A stretch of DNA of 64,000 bases from Chelonoidis abingdonii. Taxonomy: Eukaryota > Chordata > Testudines > Testudinidae. The position numbers were made by a program, and so were the translations under genes. The DNA lies in assembly GCF_003597395.2 (NCBI RefSeq), contig NC_133770.1, forward strand, positions 200,915,259 through 200,979,258. The letters are read 5' to 3'. The notes below the pieces were generated by a model. The model was given only the letters and a program-made list of their open reading frames with translations, was not told where the DNA came from and ran no database searches. The stretch's first letter is position 1. Each line of letters begins with the position of its first letter. Below, piece after piece: positions 10,916-24,035 of this stretch.

Positions 10916-13552
10916 TCTATAAAAAATTGGAAGAAAACATGTTGAAATACCAAAATTTCCTACTGGATGGAAATTCTGATTTTCACTCCATTTTTTCTAT
11001 GACAGTAGAGGTCACAGACATGCAACATTATTTGTGCAAAAGAGGAGTAATGGTAATAAAGCAAAAAAAAATCCATAGTGGAATGTCTCAGAAAATGGCA
11101 GGTGTGAAATCTCTTAAAATGTTAAAATAATGGGTACAAGAGTCTCCTAATTTAAATATTCCAGCTATATGATGTTCTTTTAAAAAAATAATTAAAAAGT
11201 TGAGGAGATTTTGTCTTCATGTTGCCTTCCTCCCCTCCCGTCAAAAGAAGCAGTCATGCCAGAACAGGAGGAAAAACACTAATAGGGAAATAAAGTAATT
11301 CAAAAATTATGTTCAGAGTTACACCTTTCAGAAAACTATACAAACTATTAAAGGCTTGTCTTCTTTGCAACAGTTAGCTAGAGTTTTAAACTTCATTGAA
11401 CTCAAGACACAGATTTTCATGGGTAAACAGGAGTCAAATTAGGGGCAACACACAAATTATATCTTGAGCTAACAATATAGTAAAGACAACTCCTAAGAGC
11501 AGCCAGTAACACAAAACTTCATTAGAACAGCCATCTATCACTCAGTAGATACACAGCCATGAAAGGTTCAAAGATCTATGTAGCCCACATTAAAGAAACT
11601 AGTTAAAAATCTATCAGTTGCTTGATTTTTGAAGCAGTCATTCTACATAGAACCATTTTTGTTGCACTTCTTTTTTTATATATTCGAAATAACCTGAGAA
11701 ATTGCTAACAGTTAATTACAGCTTAAGTAGTTTCACTAAGGTGACATTCATTGTGAGAAAGAGTATTGCAATCAGGCCTTAAACGAACACAGAACTTTCA
11801 TATTTGACATCCTGATAACCTTTTAAATACCTTACAGCTTTCTCCCTTGTTTTACATTCTCCACAACTTTTGGAATCTCAGACCTCACCCAGAACAGTTC
11901 AGAATGAACAAAAACATGACCTCCCCTCAGAGCCTGTCAATGTTGTTTCTTAATTAGCAGGAGCAGTCACTGTTGAGCAAAATCAGGTCTTCCTTCCCCC
12001 ATACCAGTCTCTGTTGGACTTAAGAGTGAGAAACTTCTCCCACATGGCATTTACTCTTTCACTCAGGAAAAAGCTACTGACAGACTTAATTTTTATCAGG
12101 ATACATACATTTATTATATACCTTCCTGGCAAGTGTTTTCAGGTGGAACTGCGCTGCGGAGGTTGGATCGGGGTCTGAACTTCCTCAAAGTTCTGAGGTC
12201 TTTCCTCAGGCCCAAATCTAAAACTACTTTAGAAGTTTTTTGTTTCCCTCAAGTATAAGGCTAGATTGTGCTTGAGGCACAAGCTGGCACACTGGAGGAA
12301 TTGGGTAACAGCCAGAATCCCCAAGAGGAAATAATTCAGCCATCATTATTCCTAGACGATCCTATGTAACATATATCCTTCAAGAGGATCCAATGTACTT
12401 TCCACCTCCATGTCCAGCCAACACAGTTAGGCCTGGAATGAGGATGGACACATGGCTTTACCATCATACTACAGAACCTTATCAACTTCAGGCATCAGGC
12501 ACCCATAAAGGTAAAGGAGGGAGCAGGCATTGCATACCCCAACGGGTAGTCCTTTCTCAGTGTCTGCGTTTATGTGTCTTCATTTTTCAAACTACCACAT
12601 TCTGCAAATATTTATTCTTATTTAAACAAAAGATGGAAAATAAGAAATGCATGCACACATTTGCTATACTATTCTTATAAAAGTTCTCCAACTCCAAAAG
12701 TGAGTCTCACACCTAATTAATGCTGCAAAACACTTACAGCCTTTATTTTTCATTTGTTCTAGCTTTATATTGAAAATATTAGAATGATATACATGTACAT
12801 AATGCTATTTAATAGCAAAGCTAAATCTAAAGCCATACTTATGGACACAAAACTACACAGCAGGGTAAGTCTACATTATTATTTTATTGCCACTTTTTCT
12901 AGTTTCTTATGTGTGCAATCATCCAGATGAAGAAAAGTATAATAAATCCCAAATCACAGGCGTAGATTAAAACAACATCTTCAGTTCTTTTAATATGTCT
13001 AAAGGGAAAATAGAGGTTTAAGGTAACTAAAAGAAGAAAGAGAAATATGATGGCATTACCCTGTGAGAGCCAGGAAGTGAGATGTATCACAGCTGACCTA
13101 CAAACTTCTGAATCTAGAACAACAGAAAATCCCTCTACAAAATAACCCTATGTAATATATTCTCATAGGATATTCCACAGATACTTATACTTATGGTGTA
13201 TGTAGATCATGACATGTGCCAGAATGGGAGCCCTGTTATTCTTTGCATAGCACCATAAACCCATGGCAAAAAGCAAATCAAGCAAAATAAGGGAACATAT
13301 TGGAATTACCAAGGGCAGAGGTTGCAGAACCACTTCAACATAGAAAACTATTGTTTCCTTATGTGAAAATCAGGTAGTTATTGGATAGCTTGCATGTGAT
13401 AATTTCATAGAATGAAGAGGCTTAGAGAAATCAGGGAATATGGAAGGTTTTCAGCTATCATGGTGATGAGGGCCATACAAAATAGATAGGAAAGTAATGG
13501 GAATTATTCTTCCAAAGTACCTGATTTTAAAACTCTATGGGAAATGGAAAAC

Positions 13553-14044
13553 TGTAAGGAGCTGGGGACCAGAACCTTGGGCAGCTGATGTTCCTACAGA
13601 TCCACCAGGATGCCATGCAGGAGCACAGCTAGGGAGCACTGTGGAAAGTAGTTACCACAGGGAGTACCACCCAAGAAACCCAGAGTGACAGCACCCTGCG
13701 GTCCTCTGGTTGGCCAAGCTCCCCATTTAACTCCAGAGGTTGCCCCAGGAAGTTGTCTGGATAACTATATAGCCTTTGACCTGCTGCAATGACAGACATT
13801 GCCTGATCTCCTGATCTCTGGTTTCCAGTCCAAGCCTGATTCTGACCCTGACTCATGTCTCCCAATTCCAGCCTGGTACTATTTTTGATCTTTGACCCCA
13901 GCTTGATTCTGACCCTGACTCTTCCTTATGGGACCTAGCTCTTCTGATTTCTCCAACTCCTGCTCAGTGACTAAAGTCCTGCTGTGCAGACCTCAGTCCA
14001 GCTATGATCAGTAGGCCAGACCGCCTATGCCCCTGTTCCTGACA
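13553..14044. mobile_element. Solo LTR (492 bp)
   Basis: The segment begins TGTAAGGAGCTGGGG and ends CCTGTTCCTGACA, the TG...CA form of LTRs. It is flanked by the 5-bp repeat aaaac (13548-13552 and 14045-14049). A TATA-like ACTATATAGCC lies near 13765. A motif CTGATTCTGACCCTGACTC occurs twice inside. No internal region or second LTR follows, so it is read as a solo LTR, probably Gypsy-type. The A-rich right flank makes the duplication slightly less decisive. Confidence 0.65.
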
Positions 14045-15050
14045 AAAACAACAAAACAAAAAACTTACAGGAAGTCTTGGGGAACAATCACTATATGTGG
14101 AGATTTACATGATCAACCATTATATTTTAATGTTTCCTGTATATACAGCTTCATGAAATGGTTTTAGAAAAAAACTAATGAAAAATGTACAAAACTATCA
14201 ATAGATTCATTTATATAGATTTTCAAAGCTTTCAAGAATAGGAGCTAAGATACTGCATAAGATTAAGGAACCCACACACTATAATTCAATAACACTTTGA
14301 GTAATGTGGATCTTCTATATACTACTCTACATAGTGTTCCATTTTTGGTATTCTTTATTTAGACTTCCAGCTTTAGGAGGCTTTAGTTTACCAATCTGCA
14401 AGTCCTGATTATAGATTCAGAAAAAATAAATGGCAAGGTGTTTCATCCAGCTGCTGGCAGACAGTGAAATACAACTGAATGTTCCAATTTAGCTGCTGCA
14501 ACATTTGATATCAATTGCATTGTTCAGGGATTAAAAGTAAATAGAAAAAGGAATTCTGCACTTAGTTGCTGTGAGGATGAACAAACAATGGAAATGCCAA
14601 AATGATGAATGTCCTGTGAGTCTTTTTACATACTTTAATTTGCAGAAAGGTACAGAAGCACAAAGGATTGGTCTAAAGGAGAACTAAGCAGGATAATTCA
14701 AACAGCTCTAAGTACTTGAATATTCTCTGAATACTTGTAATGATCTGCCAATTAGCATTCCTTCTACTTTGTAAAGTCTGGGAATTTGTGTAGATGAAAT
14801 TATGTGAGTGTGACATTGTCACTTTCTTAGAATTAAAACTTTTAACCTTCATGGGTTTAACTGGCACCAATACCAGCTTTATTAGCAGTGATAAGTGCTC
14901 TGCAGTATATTGAAAGAGGAGGGGAGCTCTCACCTCTCTAGCCTAGGAAATAGGGAGCCATGGGAAAGCTCTGCTTACCCAGGGCAAGGAGAGGAGGGGG
15001 AGCTACCTGCTGCTTTGATCAGAGGAAATGGAGCCATGTGATCTCATTTA

Positions 15051-17487
15051 CAGGGGATTCCTAGTATACATCTCCCCCTTACCCCTTGTTTCGGATATCC
15101 AGCGCTCATCAGTAGAGGAATGTGTTCCGATTCACATTGGTCCTGATCTGCATATTCATCATTTGCACAGCTCATGACTGATGTGAATTGGAACACGTTT
15201 CCCTATTGGACAGTACAGTACTGTACTTCTGTTAGCTCGGAGGGCCGCCGATCAACTTCTCCCCCTCCCTCTCAGCTCCTCCTGCCTGCCACGATCAGCA
15301 GTTAAGCGGCATTCAGGAGCCATGCAGGGAAAGGGAAGGAGTGGGGAAGAGGCGCTCAGAGGAGAGGGTGAAATTGGGTGGGAAGAGGCAAGGCATTGGT
15401 GGAGGGGGCAGGAAGAGGCAGGGCATGGATGGAGGAGGGTGGGAAGAGGTGGGGCGGCCCTCAGTACAGTACTGTCCTGTAGCTATCATGAGTGAAAAAC
15501 GTGTTCAAAGTGGGCCTGTGTCTAAGAGGCAATGTAAGAGGGTAACGTTCAAAGTGAAATTAGATGTTATAAAGCATATTGAAAGAGGTGAGCATGCAGC
15601 CGACGTTGCTCATACTCTCTGTTTGCCTGCTTCAACAGTACACTCAATTTTTAAGAGTGCTAATCGAATCCAAAAAGCACTAGAAGTGCTACGAAATTGT
15701 CATCAGTGAAGATAACAAAACAGAGAAGCAGTACAATGGAGAAGATGGAATGTTTGTTGACTGATTGAATTGATGATCTCCATGAAAAGAAAATGCCTGT
15801 GAATTTAAGTTTGATTCAGGAGAAGGCCAAAAGTCTGTGTAACAATTTAAAGAAAGAGAGGGAGCGAGCTCAAGAGCAGAATAGGAGACTTTCAATGCTA
15901 CTCGTGGGTGGTTCCACAGATTTCAGAAGTGTGCTAATTTACATAATGTAAAACTCACAGGAGAAGTGGCTAGTGCAGCTGAACACAATTGTTTCAGAAG
16001 ACGGCTACTCTCCAAAACAAGTTTTAAATGTAGACAGAATAGGCCTTTACAGGAAGAAGATGTCAGTGATGACTTATGTTTCTCGTGATGCGAAGGCTGC
16101 TCCTGGATTCAAAGCCTCAAAAGATCTCTTAACTCTTCAGTTTGAGGGAAATGCAGAAGGCGCTTAAAAGTTGAAGCCCTTGCTTGTGCACCACAGCGAA
16201 AACCCAAGAGCAATGAGGGGCTACGTTAAGTCTCGTCACCCTGTAATTTGGAAGTCAAACAGAAAGGCCTGGATGACACACAATGTTTTTTCTGAGTGGT
16301 TTGTAGACCATGCTGTCTCTGAATTTAAGGCTTATTGTCAGAAGGAAAATTTGGCCTTTAATATTCTCCTTCTGATGTATAACACAAGTGCCCACAAACT
16401 GGACTACAAAGACCTCTGCTTGAACGTTAAGGTCCTATTTTTGCCACCCAGAACCATATTGTCGCTGCAGTCTATGGACCAGGGTGTAATAGCCACATTC
16501 AGGGCTTATTACCTACGGAGGACGTGCTGATTAAGCAGGCAGCAGGTGAAGGAAAGGCCAGTGTAAAGGAGTTTTGGAAGACTTACATCATCTTGAATGG
16601 TGTGGAAAACTTTGACGCGTCATGGGAAGAGGTCACTTCACAATGTATGAACGGCGTTTGGCACGGTGCATGGCCAGATGCTGTCTACAGCTTCATGGGA
16701 TTTGATGCCATTCCTGCTCTTGAGCAAGAAATTGTCAAGTTGTAAAGGACGTCGGATTCAAGGAGATGGAGGAGGATGATGTACAGGAGTTGTTGGAATC
16801 TCATGCTGAGCAACTGACAAATGAGGAACTAGTTGATCTGGATCAACAATGGATATCCAAAGAAAGCAAGGACAATGATGACAATGATGTAGGGAAGGAA
16901 GCCAGGAATCTGATGACAAAGAATCTCTCCCATTTTTTTGGGCTGCTGGATGAGATGACGGAAATTATACAGAGCAGTGATCCTTTTTATGAATGGTCTG
17001 CCAAAGCCTCCAGGGCTCTCAATGACACAGTAGCTTGCTGCAGGGAGATCTATTGTTCAAAGATTCATGCAGGACAGCAGATGTCGATAAAATCCTTTTT
17101 TAAGACTTCTGCAACTGAAAAACCTGCCCAAGAAAATCTAGCTGCCACCCCTACCTAAGTTTAGTGTAATTGACAATTTTATACTGTATTACTGTACTGT
17201 ATTTACTATATTACAATGTTCTATGTGTTTGAATGGTGGTAGTAGGGTTCTACATTATTTTATTCAGTGTTTTATGTGTACTGTATAACTTGTCATTGTA
17301 AAAAGGTATGTTGTTTAGGTACACTGTTAAGGCAAAAAGAGCATCGTCATAGGCAAATGTGGTGAAGTTGTGAACGCATCCCTCACCTTATTCCATTATT
17401 TCTGTAAAAATTCCCCGGTATACATTGTCTTGGTATCCATCGCCCTTTTTAGGAATGCAATCCCAATGTATACAGGGGACCCCTCTG
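15051..17487 (+). mobile_element. Tigger (pogo-type) DNA transposon, near complete
   Basis: The ends are CAGGGGATTCCTAGTATACA on the left and ...TGTATACAGGGGACCCCTCTG on the right, an inverted pair of about 24 bp. Both are flanked by TA (15049-15050 and 17488-17489), the target duplication of the Tc1/mariner-pogo group. The 2437-bp body carries a broken TIGD1-like transposase (15488-17158), a GC- and A-rich leader and a short AT-rich tail. Confidence 0.9.
15488..17158 (+). pseudogene. Tigger transposase pseudogene (TIGD1/CENP-B-like)
   Basis: The frame starts MSEKRVQSGPVSKRQ. An N-terminal psq/CENP-B helix-turn-helix (KLDVIKHIERGEHAADVAHT) is followed by a decayed second DNA-binding segment (about 15730-15940) and a DDE domain. 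The first catalytic Asp survives in LNVDRIGLY (about 16027). The second, normally in a DNAPAH-like motif, is Tyr in LLMYNTSAH (about 16370-16400). The third Asp survives in SMDQGVIATF (about 16470-16500). In-frame stops and frame changes split it near 15708, 15767, 15950, 16165, 16528 and 16743. The acidic C-terminal part (16766-17158) is the longest clean block. It is clearly dead; the family call is firm. Confidence 0.9.
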
Positions 17488-17879
17488 TACCTTAACCATT
17501 CATTTCAATGGAAATATTCCCATTGACTTCAAATGGGGTCCAGGATTTTATCCCTGATGTTTTGGTTTTATTTTGACATGCACTCATCAGGTAAGCAGTT
17601 ACTAGGCTTAGATTTGGCCATACTTACTCATACTGGGTAGCATCTTACTCTGTAAGAAGTCTCACTGAATTCAAAGGTAGGAGAATCTAGCTCTTGGCAA
17701 ACAAGTTTAGATGACTTTCATTTTGGTTTTAAAATAAGTCCGAAGCAGAAATACTCTTTCGGACATTCATAATAAAGCTGAATCAAAATTTTCATTGATG
17801 CCTCCTTTTATTTAATGTAACTATAAAAAAGAAGTTGCTTTTCTTCTCAAAATGAAAACATGCAGTTTTCCTGTGTAAT

Positions 17880-17955
17880 GTTCATGCGATGAGTATTTAC
17901 TTATGCGAGAAGTCTCCCTGAAGTCAATGGGACTATTTGTGTGAGTACATGTTCG
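17880..17955. repeat. Ancient sauropsid repeat (CCTGAAGTCAATGGGAC core)
   Basis: ATGAGTATTTACTTATGCGA, CCTGAAGTCAATGGGAC and TGTGTGAGTACATG form an imperfect palindrome of an old amniote repeat. A second piece with TACTTACTCATACTGGG lies at 17620-17680. Confidence 0.4.
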
Positions 17956-18728
17956 TTAACATGAATGACGGTTGCACTAACATGTCCTAAATAACAACAG
18001 AACCTTAGATCTAGTCATAACAGAGGACCCGAAGTTGATATGTGAGCCTTACTTTGGCTTTTCTTGGATGAAGGCCAGCCTTCAATTAGATTTTCTGTTG
18101 TTCATTTCCTAAGTGTTTTCAGTGATAGCAAGACAGAGTGGAGAGAAGGAATAAAAAGCTAATACAAGTTTCTGTATCAAAATTTTATTTTGGCCTTAAT
18201 TAAAAATAACCAAATCAGTTCCATACCAAATTTTCAACATCCATTTAATTAAAAAAAAAGAGAGAGAAAATTTATTTCAGAGCAAGAATTATAATCCTAA
18301 ATTTCAGCTCAGTGCAAAATTTCTGTCAAACTGTTAACTTAAACTATATGTTTAAACAGGATATATGACACTTTTTAAATGAAAAACATCTGTGCTGTCA
18401 GTTATGTTCTGCTATTAAAAAAAGTTCAGAACCTGTTGCTCATCTTGAATTACAGTGACTTTGCAAAACAGGTGTAAGCAATGCCAGAATAATAGCAAAG
18501 AACACATTTTGAGCAGGGACATCTTTTGCTATGAAGCATTTTATTGATTTTCATCCAGGTATTAACCAATTAGCTTGCCCTTTGCTGTTGAGGCAACTGG
18601 ATCAAATGCTCCATGTGACTCGAAAACACATTTGGTGAAAATGCACAATACTCAGAACCAGAGAAAACATGCTGCTTGGACAATATGGTTTCTGTTGATA
18701 AAATCTCCAACTCCCTCAGAAGTAGATT

Positions 18729-18806
18729 TGCATCAAATGAAGTGCAAAAGCTCATGCTCCAATATGTCTGTTAGTCTATAAGGTGCCACAGGACTCTGCT
18801 GCTTTC
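18729..18806 (-). mobile_element. Turtle SINE, truncated
   Basis: Minus-strand fragment with AAAGCTCATGCTCCAA, GTCTGTTAGTCTATAAGGTG and CCACAGGACTC. The head (tRNA-like promoter part) is missing, the usual 5' truncation. Confidence 0.8.
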
Positions 18807-20205
18807 ATTTGAATTCTTGTTCAGGTCACTCGCAATCTGAATTGGACCTATAAAGTGTACTCTACTGTTGAGACGTCCAATTGTCACCTCTAAAACTAAT
18901 ATTTAATGTATTAGTAAAAAACAGATGGAGAAACTCCCCAGGCTTACCATTAATTAGTGTAACACCTGAAGGTGAGAGAAAACATTTTTGTGTCCAGCAG
19001 TTGGAAAAGCAAATGAAGTGAGAAAAATACAAATTAATTCCTAGAAGACTTCTTTTGGCTATTAATTTATGTTGCTTAAAATTACTTTGTTTCCCTCTCC
19101 ACAGAAAATAAATGCCAAATGTGAGACTTGTTCTTTACCGAACTATTATTAATCACACTGCATCCTGGATTAAGAAAATTCAGGATAGTCATTTGATAAA
19201 AAAAATCAACTGTTTGCCTGCATAAAGAAGGGCTGCAATACAATAACAACAGCCTTTAAACCTGTTAGCATCAATGGCCACACCTTGTGCTACTGTTAAT
19301 AATAGAATGTCTGCTGAGAAATCCTGGTTAACATTAATGTTAGCAAACTGTGACAGTCTGGAGTTCAGCCCTGCCAATAAGGGGTTCAGTAGCATCTGCC
19401 TTGTAACCGTGGGAGTCTTATGGCTGTACATCTGTGGTCCAGAGCTCTATCCCAAACAGCCTGCCAGCAGCCCACAAGTCTCAAATTCACCCCAAAATCA
19501 TCCTAATGCAGGGACCAGTCCCTCTCTCTGGACCCTCACAGAGGAAGTGTGAGGTTCATTGTCTTTACAGAGACAGAAAAACATTCAAACCTGTTAGCTT
19601 TCTAGAAGCGCATACTTTACTGAATTTACTCAGCACTGATGATTTACAATGACAGTTTATTAACCAAAGAGCAAGGATTACATTATACCAAGTAAAAGGG
19701 GTATAGTAGACATGGTTACAAACAAATAATAGTGAAAACATGCAACCAGAAGTCTAAATCTAGCAAGACATCGTCTTTGTTCAAGACTGTTTCTCTCCCC
19801 CACATTCTCCTTGCCAGTTTTTTACTACCCAGCCTGGCCATGTCCCATCACAGAGACCAAATTGCTTGGTTTCTTTGTCTCCCATGGTTAAAGATAATGC
19901 TGGAGTCTCACTCTATTCCTTATATTCCCAAAGGGATATCTTTGTCTTACAAGTCATGAAGGCCTCCTGGGGATTAAGTCTCCTGTGTTTCTCTGGGGTG
20001 CAGGAGCCACGTGAATTCTCTGTCTCTTGAGTTGGTGATCAGGATAACCCCCACGGGTTTAGCTCAGTAGCTTTGTTTACTGCTAATATGTAAACTGAGG
20101 TAAACCCACTTTAGTTTTTCTAGGAAAGATCTGTGTATCACCTTTAACTTGGCTAGGCTATTCTGGTCTTAAATATGGTTTAATAACATCATACAGAGGG
20201 AATTT

Positions 20206-20350
20206 ATAACTTTACATATAATTTTCACACTTGCATTTTACAATGATATTAAAAACCAGCATGTTGTTAGCTTTCATATGATACCTCACAAGACATACTT
20301 TGTACAAATATTATTGCAGAAGTGTGTAGGGCGTGAATATAGGGATGTTT
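20206..20350. repeat. Repeat tail shared with 52323-52470
   Basis: From TAACTTTACATATA through CTCACAAGACATACTTTGTA to GTGAATATAGGG this aligns, with many substitutions, to 52323-52470 in the same orientation. It may be the end of a longer interspersed repeat that begins near 19340 (upstream text 19345-20200 also looks repetitive). Superfamily not determined. Confidence 0.5.
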
Positions 20351-21058
20351 AGGGTCATACATACATACACTAATGTTAACCTTCCTGACACCACCTCAAG
20401 GCTCCTTGTTTAGCCACTTCACCAGCCATGACAGGGGATTGGATAGAAGTGATGGTAATTGGCACAAATTAAATAAAAATAAATCCCAAACCATTCCCAT
20501 TTACAGAGTTGAATCCTATCGCTGGTTCTATCTGCATATATTTTTAAATAATTTCTCTTGAGTAATTTACCTTGTAGACCAATAATAAAGAAACGGAATG
20601 TAATGAACAAGACAAACAAAGAGCACCCTGCGGTAAGCCTATTTATTTATTATATTCACATTTTTAAAGCACCAAACATCACAGCATTTAGGCACCAAAT
20701 ATCAACTTAGACACTGAGGTAGCATTTTCTTAAGCTACAGTTCCATCTTGTCATCCCTTGGATTAAAAGTGGCCATTGGGGGTTAGTGAGAAGTCATGAG
20801 CTATACAGTGTCATCAGTATGTTGTTGACACACAGCTTTCTGTCTCCACCTCATTAGTATTTGCCCAAACAATCAATTGCATTACTTGGTGTATAGATGA
20901 ACTTGGTACATGGACTAGGGCTAAATGGCTGAGATTCCAAACCAGATAAGATTGATGCGAAGTTGGTTGCTTGGAGGAAGCAAGCAGAAGAGATGTCAGC
21001 GATAATATCTGCACCTCAATGGGCTACATGAATTCACAACTGGGCAGACTGGTTAGAC

Positions 21059-21370
21059 CAGGGGTCCCCAACGTGGTGCCCTTGGGTGCCATGGCACCTG
21101 CCAGGACGTCTAAGTGCGCCCGCGTACTGGCTGGCGGATGAGCATCCACTGAAATGCTGCCGACAAGCTGTGTCATCCAGAGGCATTGCCACCGAAATGC
21201 CACCGATGTTGGCGGCGCCTTTGGATGACGCTGCTTGTCGGTGGTATTTTGGCAGTGACGCCTATTGAAGCTGCTTGTCAGCAGTATTTCGGTGGATGCT
21301 CGTCCGCCGTCACAGTCCTCCGTGGCTTGTCGTCTGGCACCCACCAGACAAAAAAGGTTGAGGACCACTG
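21059..21370. mobile_element. hAT MITE with perfect 8-bp target duplication
   Basis: The element runs from CAGGGGTCCCCAACGTGGTG to AGGTTGAGGACCACTG with inverted ends. It is flanked by ggttagac on both sides (21051-21058 and 21371-21378). The interior is GC-rich with repeated CGGTGGTATTT/CAGTATTTCGGTGG modules and no coding capacity. Confidence 0.92.
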
Positions 21371-21660
21371 GGTTAGACCTTCTAGTTTCCTCTTGAATAC
21401 TAGGTAGTAGCAATAGCCAACTGGTAGATCAGCATTCTCCCCATCCCAACTACAAAGACTGCAGGTTGGGCATATTTACTTCCATGAGTTAAGTGGTCAA
21501 AACTTCCCATTCTGCTGTGCTATCAGCTCTTGCTTTTTTTGTGCCTTACATTTTCTATAGAAATGAATAGCATTCCCTATTTGTGAAAAAGTATAAGTGA
21601 ATCTGAGTCTCACTACTGTACATATTCCCAATCAGCATGCGGTAGGAAAGAGTTAAGTGG

Positions 21661-21686
21661 TTTTTGTTTGTTTGTTTGTTTGTTTT
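21661..21686. repeat. (TTTG)n microsatellite
   Basis: About six consecutive GTTT units. Confidence 0.85.
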
Positions 21687-23433
21687 GCTGTCTGCTTTAA
21701 TTGTGTTATGTTAAAATGTTTGTAAACATGAGATTTTATATCTAGATTTTAATGGAAGGTTTGATTTGGATTATTAACATGCTAACTTTGGAAACAGCCA
21801 CTATAATTTGTAAGGCAATAGACATAGATTGGGGTCTCTTATTTATATCTGTGCATCATAATACAGACCTTCTCCTCCAGAGTGTAAGTTGACCGTAAGG
21901 CCCTAAGGCTAACATTCTTACAACATTCTTACAATGAGGACCTTTACATTTATATTTTACAAGCTGGTCTGGTTTCAAGAATTCTTTGAAACAAAATTAT
22001 GAAGAAAAGAAAGTTTCCATCTGAGCTGGTGCAAAGGGAATGGAAATGAGAGAGTCAAAACTTAGAATTTCTATTCTGTGGGAAATTTCAACATTTTTAA
22101 AATGTTTTTTGTTCCAAACATAGGGGTCAACATTACATACTAACCCTCATCTATTCATCTTACTACAGATAGGCAAGTTTTAAAATATGTCTATCATGTT
22201 TTAGTAGAAGAATACATAAATCTACAGTTTTTCATAAAGCAGAATTCCTGCAGTTTTAAAGATACATTTACTGGTATACCATATTTTAAAATATTTTTTC
22301 CTGTGAAACCAGTTATGCATATTATTATGATATTCCATATACCTAGACTTACTTCCCACCTTTTTGTTACACTGATCCTATACTAGCAAAGCAGCTGTTT
22401 CAGAAACACAAGATATGGCACAATGTTTCATGTATTTGTCTCACTGTCATAAATACAAGGCAAACACCATATCATTGTCCTGTCAAAAATAGCTAATAAT
22501 GTAAAAGATTTTTCCTCAAAACGTAACTGAACAAGGAGAGCTGTAATATCTGAATGCATATGCATTTTATTTCTATTTATTACTATACTAATATGATGAA
22601 ATATCTACAGTATGGCGAAGGTCATCCAAGCAATACATTATTAAGATCTTTTTCATAATCAACGTCACAACACCTTTTGATTAGCACAATGAGGTAATTG
22701 TCAAGATGGACAGGTAAACTGACAAAAAACACACAAAAAGATACTGTCTGTTAAACACCATTCTGTTATCGGTCATAACTAATTTTGTTTTGTTTTTCAT
22801 ATGAAGAATGCTGTAAATACAAAATACCCTCCCTTTGCTACCTCTACGTAGGAACCTCTATATTTGCATGTGTTTGCAGGTCATCTATGACATCTTTGTT
22901 GTCTATAAACTTTTAGCCATATTTTCTAAATCATGAATGAGTCTCTAATGCAAAACTCAGAAGTTGCATCAATTGCCCAATTAGAAAGTTGTTCTGCTTT
23001 ATTTGCCCTTCTTTGATAAGGCAGGAAAAGAAAAAAATGTTTTATCTTGTTAAAGATTCTTACATTATGGGTTGAATTCAGGACTTAAAAACACACGTGT
23101 TAGTGTACAGATGCTTTCTTTTCTGCAATCTTTACAGAAGCTTCCCACCTGCTGGATTTAATTTATATGATGATTTTAAAAGCAAAACAAAACAAAACAG
23201 CCCAGGTCTTTCATCAGTGCACTACACTGCCCCAGTTTTCATGAAAAAGTGTAAAATATTTTCTCAGACAAGATATTTCAGTCACCCTACAATTTCTAAC
23301 CTCTAGCGCTGGCTGTAAATTGGTAGTGCACATGCATATAACTCATTAAGCCAGGCAAAATTGTTAAACCCTGGTCAAATTACACAAAGAGATAGCTAAC
23401 GTAGATTTTTGTTTTATTTTTTAGTTCGAATGA

Positions 23434-24033
23434 AAACATTCATGGAATAAGAGGGAAGGTACTCTCATGGATTGGTAACTGGTAAAAATATAGGAAACAA
23501 AAGGTAGGTATAAATGGTCAGTTTTCAGAATGGAGAGAGGTACTAGTGGGGTCCCCCAGGAGTCTGTTCTGGGACCAGTCCTATTCAACATATTCATTGA
23601 TGATCTGGAAAAAGTGGCAAACAGCGAGGTGGTAACATTTTCAGGTAATACAAACTTTTTAAAGATAGTTAAGACCCAGGCAGACTGTGAAGAGCTACAA
23701 AAAGATCTCTCAAAACTGGGTGACTGGGCAACAAAATGGCAGATGAAATTTAATGTTGATAAATGCAAAGTAATGCACAATGGAAAGCATAATCCCAACT
23801 ATACGTATAAAATGATGGGGTCTAAATTAGCTGTTACCACTCATGAAAGAGATCTTGGAGTCATTGTAGATAGTTCTCAGAAAACATCCACTCAATGTGC
23901 AGTGGCAGTCAAAAAAGCAAACAGAATGCTGGGAATAATTAAGAAAGGGATAGATACTAGGACAGAAAATATCATTTTGCCTCTATATAACTATGGTATG
24001 CCCACATCTTGAATACTGTGTGCAGTATTTCAT
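23434..24033 (+). mobile_element. CR1 LINE, ORF2 reverse-transcriptase fragment
   Basis: A 160-codon frame (23530-24012) contains [21 protein letters not shown], the CR1 reverse-transcriptase block (QGSVLGPLLF-like), then LGDWATKWQMKFNVDKCKVM and ERDLGVIVDSS. The YADD-like catalytic motif is lost: the aligned residues read FSGNTNF. The copy begins near ATTCATGGAATAAGAGGG and stops at CTTGAATACTGTGTGCAGT, without a 3' UTR. It abuts an opposite-strand CR1 at 24036. Confidence 0.9.
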
Positions 24034-24035
24034 TG

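Noticed and set aside
12893..13090. 63-codon hydrophobic minus-strand frame resembling a membrane segment
   Set aside because: Short and isolated in AT-rich intronic sequence, with no splice signals in matching phase.
23421..23798. 125-codon minus-strand frame
   Set aside because: Antisense shadow of the plus-strand CR1 reverse-transcriptase frame.
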